Made by a program: the position numbers and the translations under genes. From an uncultured Sphingomonas sp. (GTDB lineage: Bacteria; Pseudomonadota; Alphaproteobacteria; Sphingomonadales; Sphingomonadaceae): a stretch of 55,170 bases of DNA. The first letter of the stretch is position 1; the number at the start of each line of letters is the position of its first letter. Location of the stretch: NCBI GenBank assembly GCA_913775315.1, contig CAJYIX010000006.1:1-55170 (forward strand), in the 5' to 3' direction. Of the stretch, positions 33,035 through 43,373 are shown piece after piece. The notes beneath the pieces were generated by a model. The model worked only from the letters and a program-made list of their open reading frames with translations, did not search any database and was not told the DNA's origin.

Positions 33035-35629
33035 TCAGTCGAGGCTCTTGCCGACCTGTTCGGCCATGTCCTTTGACAGGCCGGGGGTACGCATGATCCG
33101 CTCGAGCTCGGCACGCATCAGCCTGGCGCGCCCCTCGTCGAAGCGGCGCCAGCGGCCGAGCGGCGGGACAAGCTTCGCCGCGGTCTGCGGATTGAGCTTG
33201 TCGAGCGCGATCAGCTGGTCGGCGACGAACCGATAGCCCGCGCCGTCGGCGGCGTTGAACGCGCGCTGGTTGACGCTGAACGCGCCGACGAGCGAGCGGG
33301 CACGGTTGGGATTGGCAAGCGTGAAGTCGCGGTGGTGCGACAGCTCGACCACACGCGCCAGCGTCTCGGGCCGTGACGACAGCGCCTGCGTCGAGAACCA
33401 TTTGTCGAGGACGAGCGCGTTGCCGAGATAGCGGTTGTAGAAGATGTCGAGCGCCGCCTCCCGCGCCGCGTCGTCGCCCGAATTGACGAGCGTCGTCAGT
33501 GCGCCCTGCCGGTCGGACATGTTGTCCGCCGCCTCGAACTGGCGAAAGGCGAGGCTGCTGGCGTCGGCCGCGCCCGAGGCGGCGATATAGCCGAGCGACA
33601 CCGTGCGCACGCGGCGGCGCCCCTTGGCGGCGGGCGAATATTCGAACCGGTTGCCCTGCGCCCCCTCGTACGCGGTGCGCCAATGGTAGGCGAGGGTCCG
33701 CCCGAGCTCGCCGCGCAAGGCTTCCCGTGCCTGATAGATCGCCTCGGGATCGACGACGGCCAGCTGGTCGCCGATGAAGCTGTCGGAGGGGAGCAGCACC
33801 GCTTCGGCCACGAACGCCGGGTCGAGATTGGGGTCGCTCAGCGTATTGCGCACCGCCTCCACCACAGGCGCGTGATCGGCGCGGCCGTGGCGGACGGCGG
33901 CGACGAGCGTGTCGAGCATCAGCTGCTGCATCGCCTCGTACCGCGCGAACGGATCGTCGTCGTACGCGGAGAGGAAGGCGAGTTCGGCGGCGCTGCGGTC
34001 GGTCTCGACGATCACGGGGGCGGAGAAGCCACGGTTGATCGACAGGACGGGCGGCTCGGTCACCGTCTCGAACGCGACCTCGGCCTCGCCGTCCTTCAGG
34101 AGGACGAGCTGCTCGGTGCCGAGCGCGCCCGCCGTCTCGCTGCCGAACAGCTTGAGGCGGAGCGGCAGGACCATCGGGTCCTTGGCGGGCTGGCCCGGCG
34201 TCGGCGGGACGGTCTGGCGCAGATAGAGGTGCGCGCGGCCGCTGCCGACCTCATGCTCCAGCCGCGCCGAGACGCGCGGCGTGCCGGCCTGGCTGTACCA
34301 CAGGCGGAACTGCGACAGGTCGACGCCGCCGGCATCCTCCATCGCGCGCACGAAATCCTCGACCGTCGCGGCGGTGCCGTCGTGGCGTTCGAAATAGAGG
34401 TCGCTGCCCGCGCGGAACTTCTCCGGCCCCAGGATCGTGGACATCATGCGGATGACCTCGGCGCCCTTGTTGTAGATGGTGGCGGTGTAGAAGTTCGAGA
34501 TCTCGAGATAGGCGTCGGGGCGGACGGGGTGCGCCAGCGGCCCGGCATCCTCCGGGAACTGCGCCGCGCGCAGGGAGCGCACATCCTCGATCCGCTTGAC
34601 CGCAGCCGAGCCCTGATCGGCGGAGAAGCTCTGATCGCGATAGACGGTGAAGCCTTCCTTGAGGGAAAGCTGGAACCAGTCGCGGCAGGTGACGCGGTTG
34701 CCCGACCAGTTGTGGAAATATTCGTGCGCAACCACCGCGGCCACGGCGTCGTAGTCGTAGTCGGTCGCGGTGTCGGGATCGGCGAGGATGTAGCGGCTGT
34801 TGAAGATGTTCAGCCCCTTGTTCTCCATCGCGCCGAAATTGAAGTCATCGACCGCGACGATGTTGAACACGTCGAGATCGTATTCGCGGCCATAGACGTC
34901 CTCGTCCCAGCGCATCGAAGTCTTCAATGCCGCCAGCGCATGGTCGGTCTTGGGCAAGTCGGGCGAGCGCACCCAGATGCCGAGCTCGACCGCGCGGCCC
35001 GAGCGGGTAACGAAGGTGTCGCGATTGGCGACGAGGTCGCCGGCCACCAGCGCGAAGAGGTAGCAGGGCTTGGGGAACGGATCGTCCCACTCGGCGAAAT
35101 GCCGCCCGCCGTGCAAATCGCCCGCCCCGACCGGATCGCCATTGGCAAGCAGCACGGGGTAGCGCGCCTTGTCCGCGCTCATCCGCACCGAATAGCGGGT
35201 GAGCACGTCAGGCCGGTCGGGGAAATAGGTGATGCGGCGGAACCCCTCCGCCTCGCACTGGGTGCAAAGGAGCCCGCCCGAGGCGTAGAGGCCCATCAAC
35301 TGGGTATTGCGCTCGGGGTGGATCAGCACCTCGGTCTCGATGCGATGGGTATCGCCGGTCAGCGCGATCGAAATGCCGCGGGCCGTCTGCTGCCACTCGG
35401 CGGGCTGGCCGTCGACGGTGACCGACACCAGTTCGAGCCCGTCGCCGTCGAGCTCGAGCGGCGCATCGTGATCGCCGCTCCGCTCCACCTCCAGCACCGC
35501 GCGGACGCGCGTCGCGGCGGGGTCGAGATCGAAGTCGAGCGCGATGCGCGGCACCAGCCACTCCGGCGCGCGGTAATCGGCGCGGCGGACCGCTTTGGGG
35601 GCAATGGGGGCGTTCAGGGCATCGAGCAT
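33035..35629 (-). CDS. pepN: Aminopeptidase N (M1 family)
   Basis: 864 residues. Exopeptidase motif GAMEN at 266-270, zinc motif HEYFH at 302-306 and the third ligand Glu325 (LKEGF), followed by the Ig-like and helical C-terminal domains of the bacterial PepN type. Cytosolic removal of N-terminal residues from peptides. I chose ATG 35629 (MLDALNAP) over one 12 codons upstream. Ends seven bases before ruvA. Confidence 0.95.
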   Translation of the reverse strand: MLDALNAPIAPKAVRRADYRAPEWLVPRIALDFDLDPAATRVRAVLEVERSGDHDAPLELDGDGLELVSVTVDGQPAEWQQTARGISIALTGDTHRIETEVLIHPERNTQLMGLYASGGLLCTQCEAEGFRRITYFPDRPDVLTRYSVRMSADKARYPVLLANGDPVGAGDLHGGRHFAEWDDPFPKPCYLFALVAGDLVANRDTFVTRSGRAVELGIWVRSPDLPKTDHALAALKTSMRWDEDVYGREYDLDVFNIVAVDDFNFGAMENKGLNIFNSRYILADPDTATDYDYDAVAAVVAHEYFHNWSGNRVTCRDWFQLSLKEGFTVYRDQSFSADQGSAAVKRIEDVRSLRAAQFPEDAGPLAHPVRPDAYLEISNFYTATIYNKGAEVIRMMSTILGPEKFRAGSDLYFERHDGTAATVEDFVRAMEDAGGVDLSQFRLWYSQAGTPRVSARLEHEVGSGRAHLYLRQTVPPTPGQPAKDPMVLPLRLKLFGSETAGALGTEQLVLLKDGEAEVAFETVTEPPVLSINRGFSAPVIVETDRSAAELAFLSAYDDDPFARYEAMQQLMLDTLVAAVRHGRADHAPVVEAVRNTLSDPNLDPAFVAEAVLLPSDSFIGDQLAVVDPEAIYQAREALRGELGRTLAYHWRTAYEGAQGNRFEYSPAAKGRRRVRTVSLGYIAASGAADASSLAFRQFEAADNMSDRQGALTTLVNSGDDAAREAALDIFYNRYLGNALVLDKWFSTQALSSRPETLARVVELSHHRDFTLANPNRARSLVGAFSVNQRAFNAADGAGYRFVADQLIALDKLNPQTAAKLVPPLGRWRRFDEGRARLMRAELERIMRTPGLSKDMAEQVGKSLD

Positions 35630-35671
35630 GGCGAAGGAGTTAGGCCGTCCCCCGTCCCGCGGCAATGGCGC

Positions 35672-37447
35672 TTACTTGATTCGATAAAGGCGGAGCGGCG
35701 AGGTCGGCGGCAGCATGATCGGCTCGAGGAACGGCGGCAGCTGGCCGCGCGCGATCTGGGCGTAGAAGCCGTTCTTCGAGCGCGCGCGATAGACCGTCGT
35801 CTCGGCCATATTGGGACAGGTGAGGAGCAACGTCGCGCCGTGCGCCTTGGCGATGCGATAGAAGGTCGCGGGCGATCCCTGGAACGCGTGATGCACGTCG
35901 AGGATGGCGTCACCGTTGCGATGATAGGGGCCCGCGATCGCATTGTGATGCGTCAGCGTGATGAGCCGCGGACCCAGGTCGACATGCGTGAACACCGTCT
36001 GCGGCGGCAGACGGTCGAGCGGACGCATCGCCGGGATCGTCGCGCAGCGCTGGTTCGCTTTTCCCACGCGCTGCTGCATCGCATTGGGCCGGTCGATCGG
36101 CAGCCAGCGGATCATCAGGCCGGCGAACAGTCCCGACACGATCAGGAAGCCGCCGACCGTCCCGATCACGCGAACCGGCATCAGCCGGTGATTGAGGAGC
36201 CAAGGAAAGATCACCCAGCCGAGCGCGGTGGCGCCGGGCACCGCCAAAAGTTGTGCCGCCGGCCCGGCGCGCACCTGCCAGAGAAGGAGGCCGCAGGCGA
36301 GCGCGGTGAACAGCATCACCGGCACCCAGCCCGCCAGCCGCGTCGCATCGCCGCGCGCGCGCCACGTGGCGAAGATCGCGCCGATCAGGCCGATGACCGG
36401 CAGCGCCGCGATCGGGAATGCGGTGCGAAGCGGATGCTTGTAGATCGGCCGTGCTTCGCGGACATTGTTGAGCCAGGTGCGGGCCAGTTCGTCCGACACC
36501 CCCTCCGGCCGCGACAGGCATTGCGGGAACAGGCTCGCGAACGCGCCGCCCAGCACCGCGCCGGCGGCGAGCGCCAGCACCAGCCGCACCTCCCGCCGCG
36601 CCGGGTTGAACACTGCCAGCGCGAGGAGCAGCGCGCCGCCCGCGACCGTCGCCGACAGCCATACCGGCGTCAGCGCATCGCAGCGCATCGCGTAGTTGGC
36701 GTTGGAGGCGAACAGGACAAAGCCGATCGCGCTGCCGCCCGCCAGCGCCGCGCCGTAGGCGGCCATGCGCGGCGCCTCCGCCCGGTCCCATACCCAGCGC
36801 AGCGCCAGGATGCCGCCCGCGCCGACGGCATAGGGCAGCATCTCCAGCCCGATCGACAGCGAGAAGGCACTCGCGCCGCCGACGATCGCGCCGCCGCGCG
36901 CCTTTTTCGGATCGGCGAGCGCCGCGACGGTGACGGCCAGCGCCGCAAGCTGCCACCCGTGATGGTCGATCCGCGTCGGCATGTACATGAGAAGCGTCGC
37001 CGAGCAGCCGAACAGGAACACCAGCGCCAGCGGCCACGCGCGCGCATCGATCAGCCGCCGGGCGGCGACCGCGACCGCCGTCATCGAAATCGCGAACGGC
37101 AGGAGCGGCGCGACGCCCACCGCCAGCCGCTCGGCCCAGGCGGGGGTCGTGAACAGCCGGAAGAACAGGATCAGCCCCGCGATCGGCAGATCGACGATCC
37201 GGCTCCAGTGAATGTTGAACCCGCCCGGCGGATTGAGCCGGTACTGGCGCAAGTCGTACCACCCCTGCCCGTTCATCCACGCGCGCACCTGTATCAGCCG
37301 CATGTTGTCGTCGGTGTCGGACAGCGCGAGCCAGTAGATGCCGCCCCAACGCTGCCACAGGAACCACCCCGCGAACACGCCCCAGGCGAGCAGCGTCCAG
37401 CGCAGCCAGTGATGGCGGAGTTGGACGTCAAGGAAGTCGCGCTGCAT
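35672..37447 (-). CDS. Polytopic membrane protein, putative GT-C glycosyltransferase
   Basis: 591 residues with about eleven predicted hydrophobic helices. The first periplasmic loop carries LSDTDDNMRLIQVRAWMNG and HWSRIVDLP. The acidic pair after helix 1 is the usual position of the catalytic Asp in GT-C enzymes using polyprenyl-phosphate sugars. A soluble C-terminal region (about 470-591) follows. The enzyme class is inferred from architecture. The divergent neighbours GtrA and a methyltransferase fit lipid-linked sugar or surface-glycan work. A much longer upstream frame overlaps those genes and is spurious. Confidence 0.7.
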   Translation of the reverse strand: MQRDFLDVQLRHHWLRWTLLAWGVFAGWFLWQRWGGIYWLALSDTDDNMRLIQVRAWMNGQGWYDLRQYRLNPPGGFNIHWSRIVDLPIAGLILFFRLFTTPAWAERLAVGVAPLLPFAISMTAVAVAARRLIDARAWPLALVFLFGCSATLLMYMPTRIDHHGWQLAALAVTVAALADPKKARGGAIVGGASAFSLSIGLEMLPYAVGAGGILALRWVWDRAEAPRMAAYGAALAGGSAIGFVLFASNANYAMRCDALTPVWLSATVAGGALLLALAVFNPARREVRLVLALAAGAVLGGAFASLFPQCLSRPEGVSDELARTWLNNVREARPIYKHPLRTAFPIAALPVIGLIGAIFATWRARGDATRLAGWVPVMLFTALACGLLLWQVRAGPAAQLLAVPGATALGWVIFPWLLNHRLMPVRVIGTVGGFLIVSGLFAGLMIRWLPIDRPNAMQQRVGKANQRCATIPAMRPLDRLPPQTVFTHVDLGPRLITLTHHNAIAGPYHRNGDAILDVHHAFQGSPATFYRIAKAHGATLLLTCPNMAETTVYRARSKNGFYAQIARGQLPPFLEPIMLPPTSPLRLYRIK

Positions 37448-37498
37448 GTCGGGCTTTTCTCGGGGAGCGTGGGACGATAGGGCGGCCCCTACTCCGAA

Positions 37499-37960
37499 GT
37501 GCGTAAAGGGCAAGTGGGTGGGGGCAAGCAGGTGACAGGCGTGGCGGGCGGCATCGGACGATTGAGGGAAGCGCCGATCGTCGGCCAGCTTATGCGCTTC
37601 CTCGTCGCCGGAGGGATCACGACGATCCTCTATACCGCGGTCTACCTGCCGCTTGCCATGTGGGTGTTCGGGCGCGAGCGTGCGGTGATGGCGGTGCCCT
37701 TCGCCTTTGCCGTGGCGGTGACGGCGGGGTTCTGGCTGCACAGCAACTGGAGCTTCAAGGGGCACGGCACCCGGTCGGAGGGTGCAGGCCAGCGGGCCAA
37801 GTTCGTCGGCGTGCAGGCCTCGGGGCTGCTGATGCACGCCGCCATCACCTGGTTCGTGACCGATCGGCTGGGCATGCCCGCCTGGGCGCCGCTGATCCCC
37901 GGGCTGATCCTCGTCCCCCTCGTCACCTTCTTCCTCAACCGTCAGTGGGTGTTTCGCTAA
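37499..37960 (+). CDS. GtrA family membrane protein
   Basis: About 150 residues with four membrane helices and the GtrA hallmarks: LMRFLVAGGITTILYTAVYL, FWLHSNWSFKG and FFLNRQWVFR. GtrA proteins are thought to help move or bind polyprenyl-linked sugars for surface glycosylation. The start is uncertain: GTG 37499, 37532 or 37541 are all in frame without a strong ribosome-binding site. Four bases before the methyltransferase gene, so the two are an operon. Confidence 0.85.
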   Translation: MRKGQVGGGKQVTGVAGGIGRLREAPIVGQLMRFLVAGGITTILYTAVYLPLAMWVFGRERAVMAVPFAFAVAVTAGFWLHSNWSFKGHGTRSEGAGQRAKFVGVQASGLLMHAAITWFVTDRLGMPAWAPLIPGLILVPLVTFFLNRQWVFR

Positions 37961-37963
37961 ACC

Positions 37964-38689
37964 ATGGATCGCATCGTCTACGACCGCATGGCGGCCCACG
38001 ACACCACCCACTGGTGGTACCGCGCCCGCCGCGAGATCCTTGCCGACTATCTGACGCGGGAGGCTTCGCTGCCGAAGGCGGCGCGCATTCTCGAGATCGG
38101 CTGTGGCACCGGGCACAATCTGCCGATGCTGGCGGGGTTCGGCGAGGTGGACGCGATCGAGATCGATCCCGCCGCGCGCGGGTTCGCGGCCGAGCGGCTG
38201 GGCAAGGCGGTGGGCGACGCCCCCCTGCCATCGCTGACCGGGGTCGAGCGCGGCGCCTACGACCTGATCGCGGTGCTCGACGTGGTCGAGCATGTAGAGG
38301 ACGATGTGGGCGCGCTGCGCGGCATGGCCGAGGTGCTGAAGCCCGGCGGCGCGATCCTCATCACCGTGCCCGCGCATCCGTGGATGTGGTCGGCGCACGA
38401 CACGGTGAACCACCATCACCGGCGTTACTCGAAGAGAACGCTGGACAAGGCGATCCGCAACGCGGGGCTGCGCCATAACGGGCTGCGCTATTTCAACTCG
38501 CTGCTGTTCCCGGTCGCGGTCGCGGCACGCGTGGCGGGCAAGCTAACCGGCAAGGACGACAGCGACGATTCGCCGCCCGCCGCGCCCGTCAACAAGGCGC
38601 TGGAGGCGGTGTTCCGGCTGGAGAGGCACCTAGTCGGCCGCGTGCCGCTGCCGCCGGGGTTGTCGATCATTACGCTGGTTCGGAAGTAA
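37964..38689 (+). CDS. Class I SAM-dependent methyltransferase
   Basis: 241 residues. Motif I is ILEIGCGTGHNLP (about 42-54), followed by the acidic end of beta-2 (DAIEID), LIAVLDVVEHVEDD and LKPGGAILITVPA. A His-rich NHHHRRYSKRTL segment and a C-terminal hydrophobic region are typical of methyltransferases encoded with glycosyltransferases. The acceptor is unknown; a lipid- or glycan-linked substrate is inferred from GtrA and the GT-C-like neighbour. Confidence 0.88.
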   Translation: MDRIVYDRMAAHDTTHWWYRARREILADYLTREASLPKAARILEIGCGTGHNLPMLAGFGEVDAIEIDPAARGFAAERLGKAVGDAPLPSLTGVERGAYDLIAVLDVVEHVEDDVGALRGMAEVLKPGGAILITVPAHPWMWSAHDTVNHHHRRYSKRTLDKAIRNAGLRHNGLRYFNSLLFPVAVAARVAGKLTGKDDSDDSPPAAPVNKALEAVFRLERHLVGRVPLPPGLSIITLVRK

Positions 38690-38707
38690 GTCAGAAGAAG
38701 AAGCGGA

Positions 38708-38728
38708 ATCCCGGATCAAGTCCGGGAT
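38708..38728. repeat. Extragenic palindrome (ATCCCGGA type)
   Basis: ATCCCGGA (38708-38715) and TCCGGGAT (38721-38728) around TCAAG. Common intergenic hairpin type in sphingomonads. May end the methyltransferase transcript. Confidence 0.6.
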
Positions 38729-38766
38729 GACGGGATCGGCGAGCGCATCCTCCAACCAAGTCCGTC

Positions 38767-38787
38767 ACCCCGGGCTCGACCCGGGGT
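38767..38787. repeat. Extragenic palindrome (ACCCCGGG type)
   Basis: ACCCCGGG (38767-38774) and CCCGGGGT (38780-38787) around CTCGA, 28 bases before the purK stop on the opposite strand. Same GTCACCCCGG flavour as the hairpin after the efflux operon. Possible terminator for both convergent genes. Confidence 0.6.
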
Positions 38788-38814
38788 CCCGCTTCTTCCT
38801 GCTCCTACTGGCTT

Positions 38815-39885
38815 CTAGCGCACCACCCGCGTCACATGCCCCATCTTGCGGCCCGGCCGCGCCTCGTGCTTGCCGTAGAGGTGGAGGTGGAGGCCGGGCT
38901 CCGCCGCCAGCGCCGCCCACCGCGCGGCGTCGTCGCCGATCAGGTTGGTCATGCTCACCGCCGTCCCCGTCAGCCGCGTGGGGCCGAGCGGCAGGCCGAG
39001 GATCGCGCGCGCATGGTTCTCGAACTGCGAGGTCTCCGCCCCCTCGATCGTCCAGTGCCCTGAATTGTGGACGCGCGGCGCCATCTCGTTGAATACCGGG
39101 CCATCGCGGCCGGCGAAGAACTCCAGCGTCAGCACGCCGACATGGCCGAGCGCCTCGGCCACGCGGCCGGCGAGCGTCGCCGCCTCGGTCCATTGCGCGG
39201 CGATTTCGGCGGGCGCGGGGAGCGTCGAGGTGTCGAGGATGCCGTCCTTGTGGACGTTGCGCGGCGGCGGGTAGCTGACGGTGCGACCGTTCAGACCGCG
39301 GGCGATGACGATCGAGAATTCGTGCTCGAAGTCGACGAACCCCTCGAGGATCGCGGGCCCACCGCCGATCGCTTCCCAGGCGGCATCGGCATCGGCGGGC
39401 GAGGCGAGCCGCGCCTGCCCCTTGCCGTCATAGCCGAAACGCGTGGTCTTGAGGATCGCGGGGCAGCCAATCGCAGCGATCGCGGCGTCCAGCGCCGCGC
39501 GATCGGGCACTTCCGCCCAGCGCGCGGGGCGGCCGCCAAGATCCTCGACGAACCGCTTTTCGGAGACGCGGTCCTGCGCGACCTTCAGCGACTTGGGCGA
39601 CGGCCGGACGGGGACGAGGTCGCCCAGCCGCTCGATCGGCGCCGCCTCGACATTCTCGAACTCATAGGTGACGACGTCGACCTGGGCGGCGAACGCCGCC
39701 AGCGCCGCGTCGTCATCATAGGCGCCCTGCGTGAAGGCGGGCGCGACGTCGTTGGCCGGCCCCGTCTCCGGCGCATAGACATGGGCGCGATAGCCGAGCT
39801 GTGCCGCGGCGATGGCGATCATCCGCCCGAGCTGGCCCGAGCCGAGGATGCCGATGGTCGATCCGGGGGGCAGCGTTTCGGTCAT
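38815..39885 (-). CDS. purK: N5-carboxyaminoimidazole ribonucleotide synthase PurK
   Basis: 356 residues of ATP-grasp fold. [20 protein letters not shown] at the start, [27 protein letters not shown] (ATP loop), [11 protein letters not shown], and [23 protein letters not shown] cut short here. Uses ATP and bicarbonate to carboxylate AIR in purine synthesis. ATGA overlap with purE upstream. Confidence 0.96.
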   Translation of the reverse strand: MTETLPPGSTIGILGSGQLGRMIAIAAAQLGYRAHVYAPETGPANDVAPAFTQGAYDDDAALAAFAAQVDVVTYEFENVEAAPIERLGDLVPVRPSPKSLKVAQDRVSEKRFVEDLGGRPARWAEVPDRAALDAAIAAIGCPAILKTTRFGYDGKGQARLASPADADAAWEAIGGGPAILEGFVDFEHEFSIVIARGLNGRTVSYPPPRNVHKDGILDTSTLPAPAEIAAQWTEAATLAGRVAEALGHVGVLTLEFFAGRDGPVFNEMAPRVHNSGHWTIEGAETSQFENHARAILGLPLGPTRLTGTAVSMTNLIGDDAARWAALAAEPGLHLHLYGKHEARPGRKMGHVTRVVR

Positions 39886-40364
39886 TGCGGGCTGTCGGGC
39901 ACCTTGTCGGTCTGCGCCTGCCGCCAGGCCACCAGCCGGTCGCGCAGCCCCGCGTCATTCAGCGCGAGGATCGAGGCGGCCATCAACCCGGCATTCGCCG
40001 CGCCCGCCTCGCCGATCGCCAGCGTGCCGACGGGAATGCCAGCGGGCATCTGGACGATGGAAAGCAGGCTATCGAGGCCCGAAAGCGACTTCGACCGGAC
40101 GGGCACGCCGAGCACCGGCAGGTGCGTCATCGCCGCGACCATGCCGGGCAGGTGCGCCGCGCCCCCTGCCCCCGCGACGATCACGCGGATGCCGCGCCCC
40201 TCGGCCTCCCGCGCGTACGCGACCAGCCGGTCGGGCGTGCGGTGGGCGGAGATGACGCGCGTCTCGTGCGCGATCCCCAGCGTTTCGAGCATTTCGGCCG
40301 CGCGCGACATGGTCTCCCAGTCCGAAGTGCTGCCCATGATGATGCCGACGAGCGGTTGGCTCAC
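39882..40364 (-). CDS. purE: N5-CAIR mutase PurE
   Basis: 160 residues: [14 protein letters not shown], the SAHRTPDRL catalytic His region, [14 protein letters not shown] and LTHLP-type [20 protein letters not shown]. Class I PurE that moves the carboxylate to C4, directly after PurK's reaction. First gene of the purEK operon. Confidence 0.97.
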   Translation of the reverse strand: MSQPLVGIIMGSTSDWETMSRAAEMLETLGIAHETRVISAHRTPDRLVAYAREAEGRGIRVIVAGAGGAAHLPGMVAAMTHLPVLGVPVRSKSLSGLDSLLSIVQMPAGIPVGTLAIGEAGAANAGLMAASILALNDAGLRDRLVAWRQAQTDKVPDSPQ

Positions 40365-40431
40365 TGTCTTTTCTCGCCCCCGAACGGGAAAGCACGCCCC
40401 CTAACCGCCCGGCGCGCAAAGGGCAACGCGG

Positions 40432-42519
40432 TTAAGGCCCCTCATCCTCGGGCGGCGGGCCCTGCTCGTCCTCGGGCCGGCGGCGGTCGGGGAGGAAGCG
40501 GTCGCGGTCGATCTCGACCGCGCCGTCGCGGCCGACGCGCACGCCCAGATCGTCGAGCTGGCGCTGCACCTCGCCCGGCAGCGTGTCGACGCCATTGCCG
40601 ATCGCGTCGATCAGGTTGCCGACATCGTCACCCGCATCCTCGATCACGTCCTCGATAACCGGGTCGGGCCGCCCCGCCGCGCTCGCGCCGGTCGCGCGCA
40701 TCATATAGTCGCGCCAGATCCGCGCGGGCAGTCCGCCGCCCGACAGGCCGGCATTGGGCGTGTTGTCGTCGTTGCCGACCCACACGCCCGTGACGATCCC
40801 GTCGGCATAGCCGATGAACAGCGCGTCGCGATTGTCCTGCGTCGTCCCGGTCTTGCCGAACGCCTCCACCGACAGGTTCGCCTGTCGCCCGGTCCCCTCG
40901 CGGATCGAGGCGGCGAGCAGCGTGCGCAGCCCGGCGAGCTGGTCGGCGGGAATCTTGCGCGTGTCGAGGCCGAGCTTTTCGAGCCAGCTTCCCTCGGGGG
41001 GCTGGGCAAGCCCGCGCGGGCGCACCGGCATCTCGCCCGCCGCGACCGCGGCATAGGCGGCGGTGAGTTCGAGGAGCGACACCGACGAGGTGCCGAGCGC
41101 GATCGTCGCCTCGTTGGGGATCGGGGTTGAGATGCCGAGGTCGCGCGCCGCCTTGATGACCGCCTTCGGCCCGACCTGCTGCGTCAGCCGGGCGGAGGCG
41201 ACGTTGCTCGACCGCGCGAACGCCTGCGCCAGGCTGATGTCGCCCAGATAGCGGCCGTCGCTGTTGCGCGGGCTCCAGTTACCGATCGTCACCGGTTTGT
41301 CCTCGACCGTGTCGTCGGGGGTCATGCCCGCGCGCAATGCGGCGAGATAGACGAAGAGCTTGAAGGTCGAGCCCGCCTGTCGCCGCGCCTGCGTCGCGCG
41401 GTTGAAGGGGCTGTTCGCATAATCCTTGCCGCCGACCATCGCGACGATGCGCCCGTCGGGGCGCATCGACACGAGCGCGACCTGCGCCTGGCGCAGCCCC
41501 GCCGAGCCGACCGCGCGGATCGCGGCGCGCTGGAGCCGCATTTCGAGCGTGGTCTTGACCGTCTGGTCCGCGCCGATCGCACCGGCCTGATCGCGCGCCT
41601 GCGGCAGCACCCAGTCGGCGAAATAGGTGCCGGTGGGCAGCCGCTTCGACCGCGCCACCTTGAGCCGCGCCGGCTCGACCGCCCGCGCCTCGACCGCGGT
41701 CAGATAGCCGGCATCCTCCATTGCCGCGACGACGATTTCCTGCCGGTCGCGCGCGCCCTTCAGGTTCTGCGTCGGGGCAAGCCGGCTCGGCGCCTTTACC
41801 AGCCCGGCGAGCATCGCCGCCTGCCCCGTCGTCAGGTCGTCGGCGTCACGGCTGAAGTAATGGCGGGCGGCGGCCTGGAGCCCGTAGACATTGTCGCCGA
41901 AATAGACGTTCGAGAGATAGCGCGAGAGGATCTCGTCCTTCGACAGCCATGCCTCCAGCCAGAAGGCGATCATCACCTCGCGCAGCTTGCGCGCCAGCGT
42001 CCGGTCGCTGCTGAGAAAGGCGTTCTTCGCCAGCTGCTGGGTGATCGTGCTGCCGCCCTGCGAGCTGTTCGAGGTGAAGGTGTTGTTGACGAACGCGCGC
42101 AGGATGCCGCGCGGATCGACGCCCCAATGGCTGCGGAAGCGCCGGTCCTCGATCGCCAAGAACGCGCCCGTCACATGCGCGGGCAGCTTCGTCGCGTCGA
42201 CCGGCTTGCCGATCTCCGCCCCGTGGCGCGCGATCGGCTCACCCTCTGCCGACAACAAAGTGATCGAGGGCGGGACCGGCGGCTCGAGCGACTTGGACAA
42301 GGGCGCGGTGATCGCCAGCCAGATGATCGCGATGACGAGCAGCACGATGACGACGCCCAGCCCGCGCGCCACCCAGCGCATCGGGCTCGGCCGCCAGCCG
42401 GGCGGCAGCGGGGGCGGCGGGCCGCCGGTCGTCGCGGCGTCGAACCCCGCAGGCACGGGACCGGCGGGTTCGGGCGGGGCCGGAGGCTGGCCCCAGGCGT
42501 CGTAGCTGTCGATGCGCAT
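40432..42519 (-). CDS. Class A penicillin-binding protein (PBP1 type)
   Basis: 695 residues. A Pro-rich cytoplasmic tail (1-45) and one membrane helix (about 48-72) lead into a family-51 glycosyltransferase domain (AIEDRRFRSHWG with catalytic Glu124, GGSTITQQLAKN). The transpeptidase domain has Ser384-x-x-Lys387 (GSTFK), SSN (437-439) and KTGT (556-559). An acidic, Pro-rich tail ends the protein. Polymerises and crosslinks peptidoglycan in the periplasm. ATG 42519. Single-gene unit. Confidence 0.94.
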   Translation of the reverse strand: MRIDSYDAWGQPPAPPEPAGPVPAGFDAATTGGPPPPLPPGWRPSPMRWVARGLGVVIVLLVIAIIWLAITAPLSKSLEPPVPPSITLLSAEGEPIARHGAEIGKPVDATKLPAHVTGAFLAIEDRRFRSHWGVDPRGILRAFVNNTFTSNSSQGGSTITQQLAKNAFLSSDRTLARKLREVMIAFWLEAWLSKDEILSRYLSNVYFGDNVYGLQAAARHYFSRDADDLTTGQAAMLAGLVKAPSRLAPTQNLKGARDRQEIVVAAMEDAGYLTAVEARAVEPARLKVARSKRLPTGTYFADWVLPQARDQAGAIGADQTVKTTLEMRLQRAAIRAVGSAGLRQAQVALVSMRPDGRIVAMVGGKDYANSPFNRATQARRQAGSTFKLFVYLAALRAGMTPDDTVEDKPVTIGNWSPRNSDGRYLGDISLAQAFARSSNVASARLTQQVGPKAVIKAARDLGISTPIPNEATIALGTSSVSLLELTAAYAAVAAGEMPVRPRGLAQPPEGSWLEKLGLDTRKIPADQLAGLRTLLAASIREGTGRQANLSVEAFGKTGTTQDNRDALFIGYADGIVTGVWVGNDDNTPNAGLSGGGLPARIWRDYMMRATGASAAGRPDPVIEDVIEDAGDDVGNLIDAIGNGVDTLPGEVQRQLDDLGVRVGRDGAVEIDRDRFLPDRRRPEDEQGPPPEDEGP

Positions 42520-42604
42520 CGGAAATACTGTATTATCGCGCCAACACACTGGACGCAATCGCGCTTATCGCACGCAGGCGATGCGCTCGGCAATGGCGCG
42601 GGCG

Positions 42605-43297
42605 TCAGGCGGCCTCGTGCGTGCCCAGCATGTCGGCCGCGCGGCGCGTGGCGGCGGCGGTGTCGCCCGCCAGTCGCTTCACCTCTGCCGCGACCACGCC
42701 GAAGCCGCGCCCGGCGTCGCCCGCCTTCGCCGCCTCGATCGCGGCATTGAGCGCAAGCATGTTGGTCTGGCGCGCGATCCCCTCGATCGCCGTGACGGTC
42801 TGGCGCAGTTCACCGAGCATCTTTTCCCGCTCGGCATCGCGGCCGGCGAGCGCGGCCTGAAGCCGCTCGGCCTCGGCCAGTTGCGCGGACACCGTGCGTT
42901 CGAGCTGCACCGCGCGGGTCACGTCGGTCGCCATCTTGAGCACGCCGATCGGCCGGCCTTCCCGCCCGATGATCGGGTTGTAGGTCGCCTGCAGCCACAA
43001 TTCGCGTCCGCCGGCCCCGACGCGGGCATAGACGCCGCTGTCGTATTCGCCCGACCCCAGCTTCCGCCAGAACGCGGCATAGTCGGACGAGGCCACTTCC
43101 GCCTCGGTGCAGAACAGGCGATGATGGCGCCCGATGACGCGTTCGCGCGTATAGCCGGTAAGCTCGAGAAAATTGGCGTTGGCGTCGACGATCTCGCCGG
43201 TCGGGGTGAATTCGACGATCGCCTGGCTCTTGAGGATCGCCTGCCATACCGCCTTGCCACCGAACCGGATCGCCAATGAACCTCTCCCCTTTCCCAT
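42605..43297 (-). CDS. Soluble PAS-domain methyl-accepting-like signalling protein
   Basis: 230 residues with no membrane helix. A PAS domain occupies about 15-130 ([50 protein letters not shown]). A coiled coil and a short MCP signalling hairpin follow ([33 protein letters not shown]). The core hairpin tip that binds CheA/CheW is present but the helices are much shorter than in full chemoreceptors. May sense a cytosolic ligand, possibly through haem or flavin. No chemotaxis genes lie nearby. Confidence 0.88.
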   Translation of the reverse strand: MGKGRGSLAIRFGGKAVWQAILKSQAIVEFTPTGEIVDANANFLELTGYTRERVIGRHHRLFCTEAEVASSDYAAFWRKLGSGEYDSGVYARVGAGGRELWLQATYNPIIGREGRPIGVLKMATDVTRAVQLERTVSAQLAEAERLQAALAGRDAEREKMLGELRQTVTAIEGIARQTNMLALNAAIEAAKAGDAGRGFGVVAAEVKRLAGDTAAATRRAADMLGTHEAA

Positions 43298-43373
43298 CGG
43301 CTAGACCGAACCCGACGACCGGAAGGTTAACGCGGCGCGAAGTATCGTTTTCGTACAATCGGCGGGACAGCCG

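Noticed and set aside
33683-37480. 1265-codon plus-strand frame across pepN and the GT-C-like gene
   Set aside because: Low-complexity Arg/Asp/Gln composition, opposite to two well-supported genes; shadow of G/C third positions.
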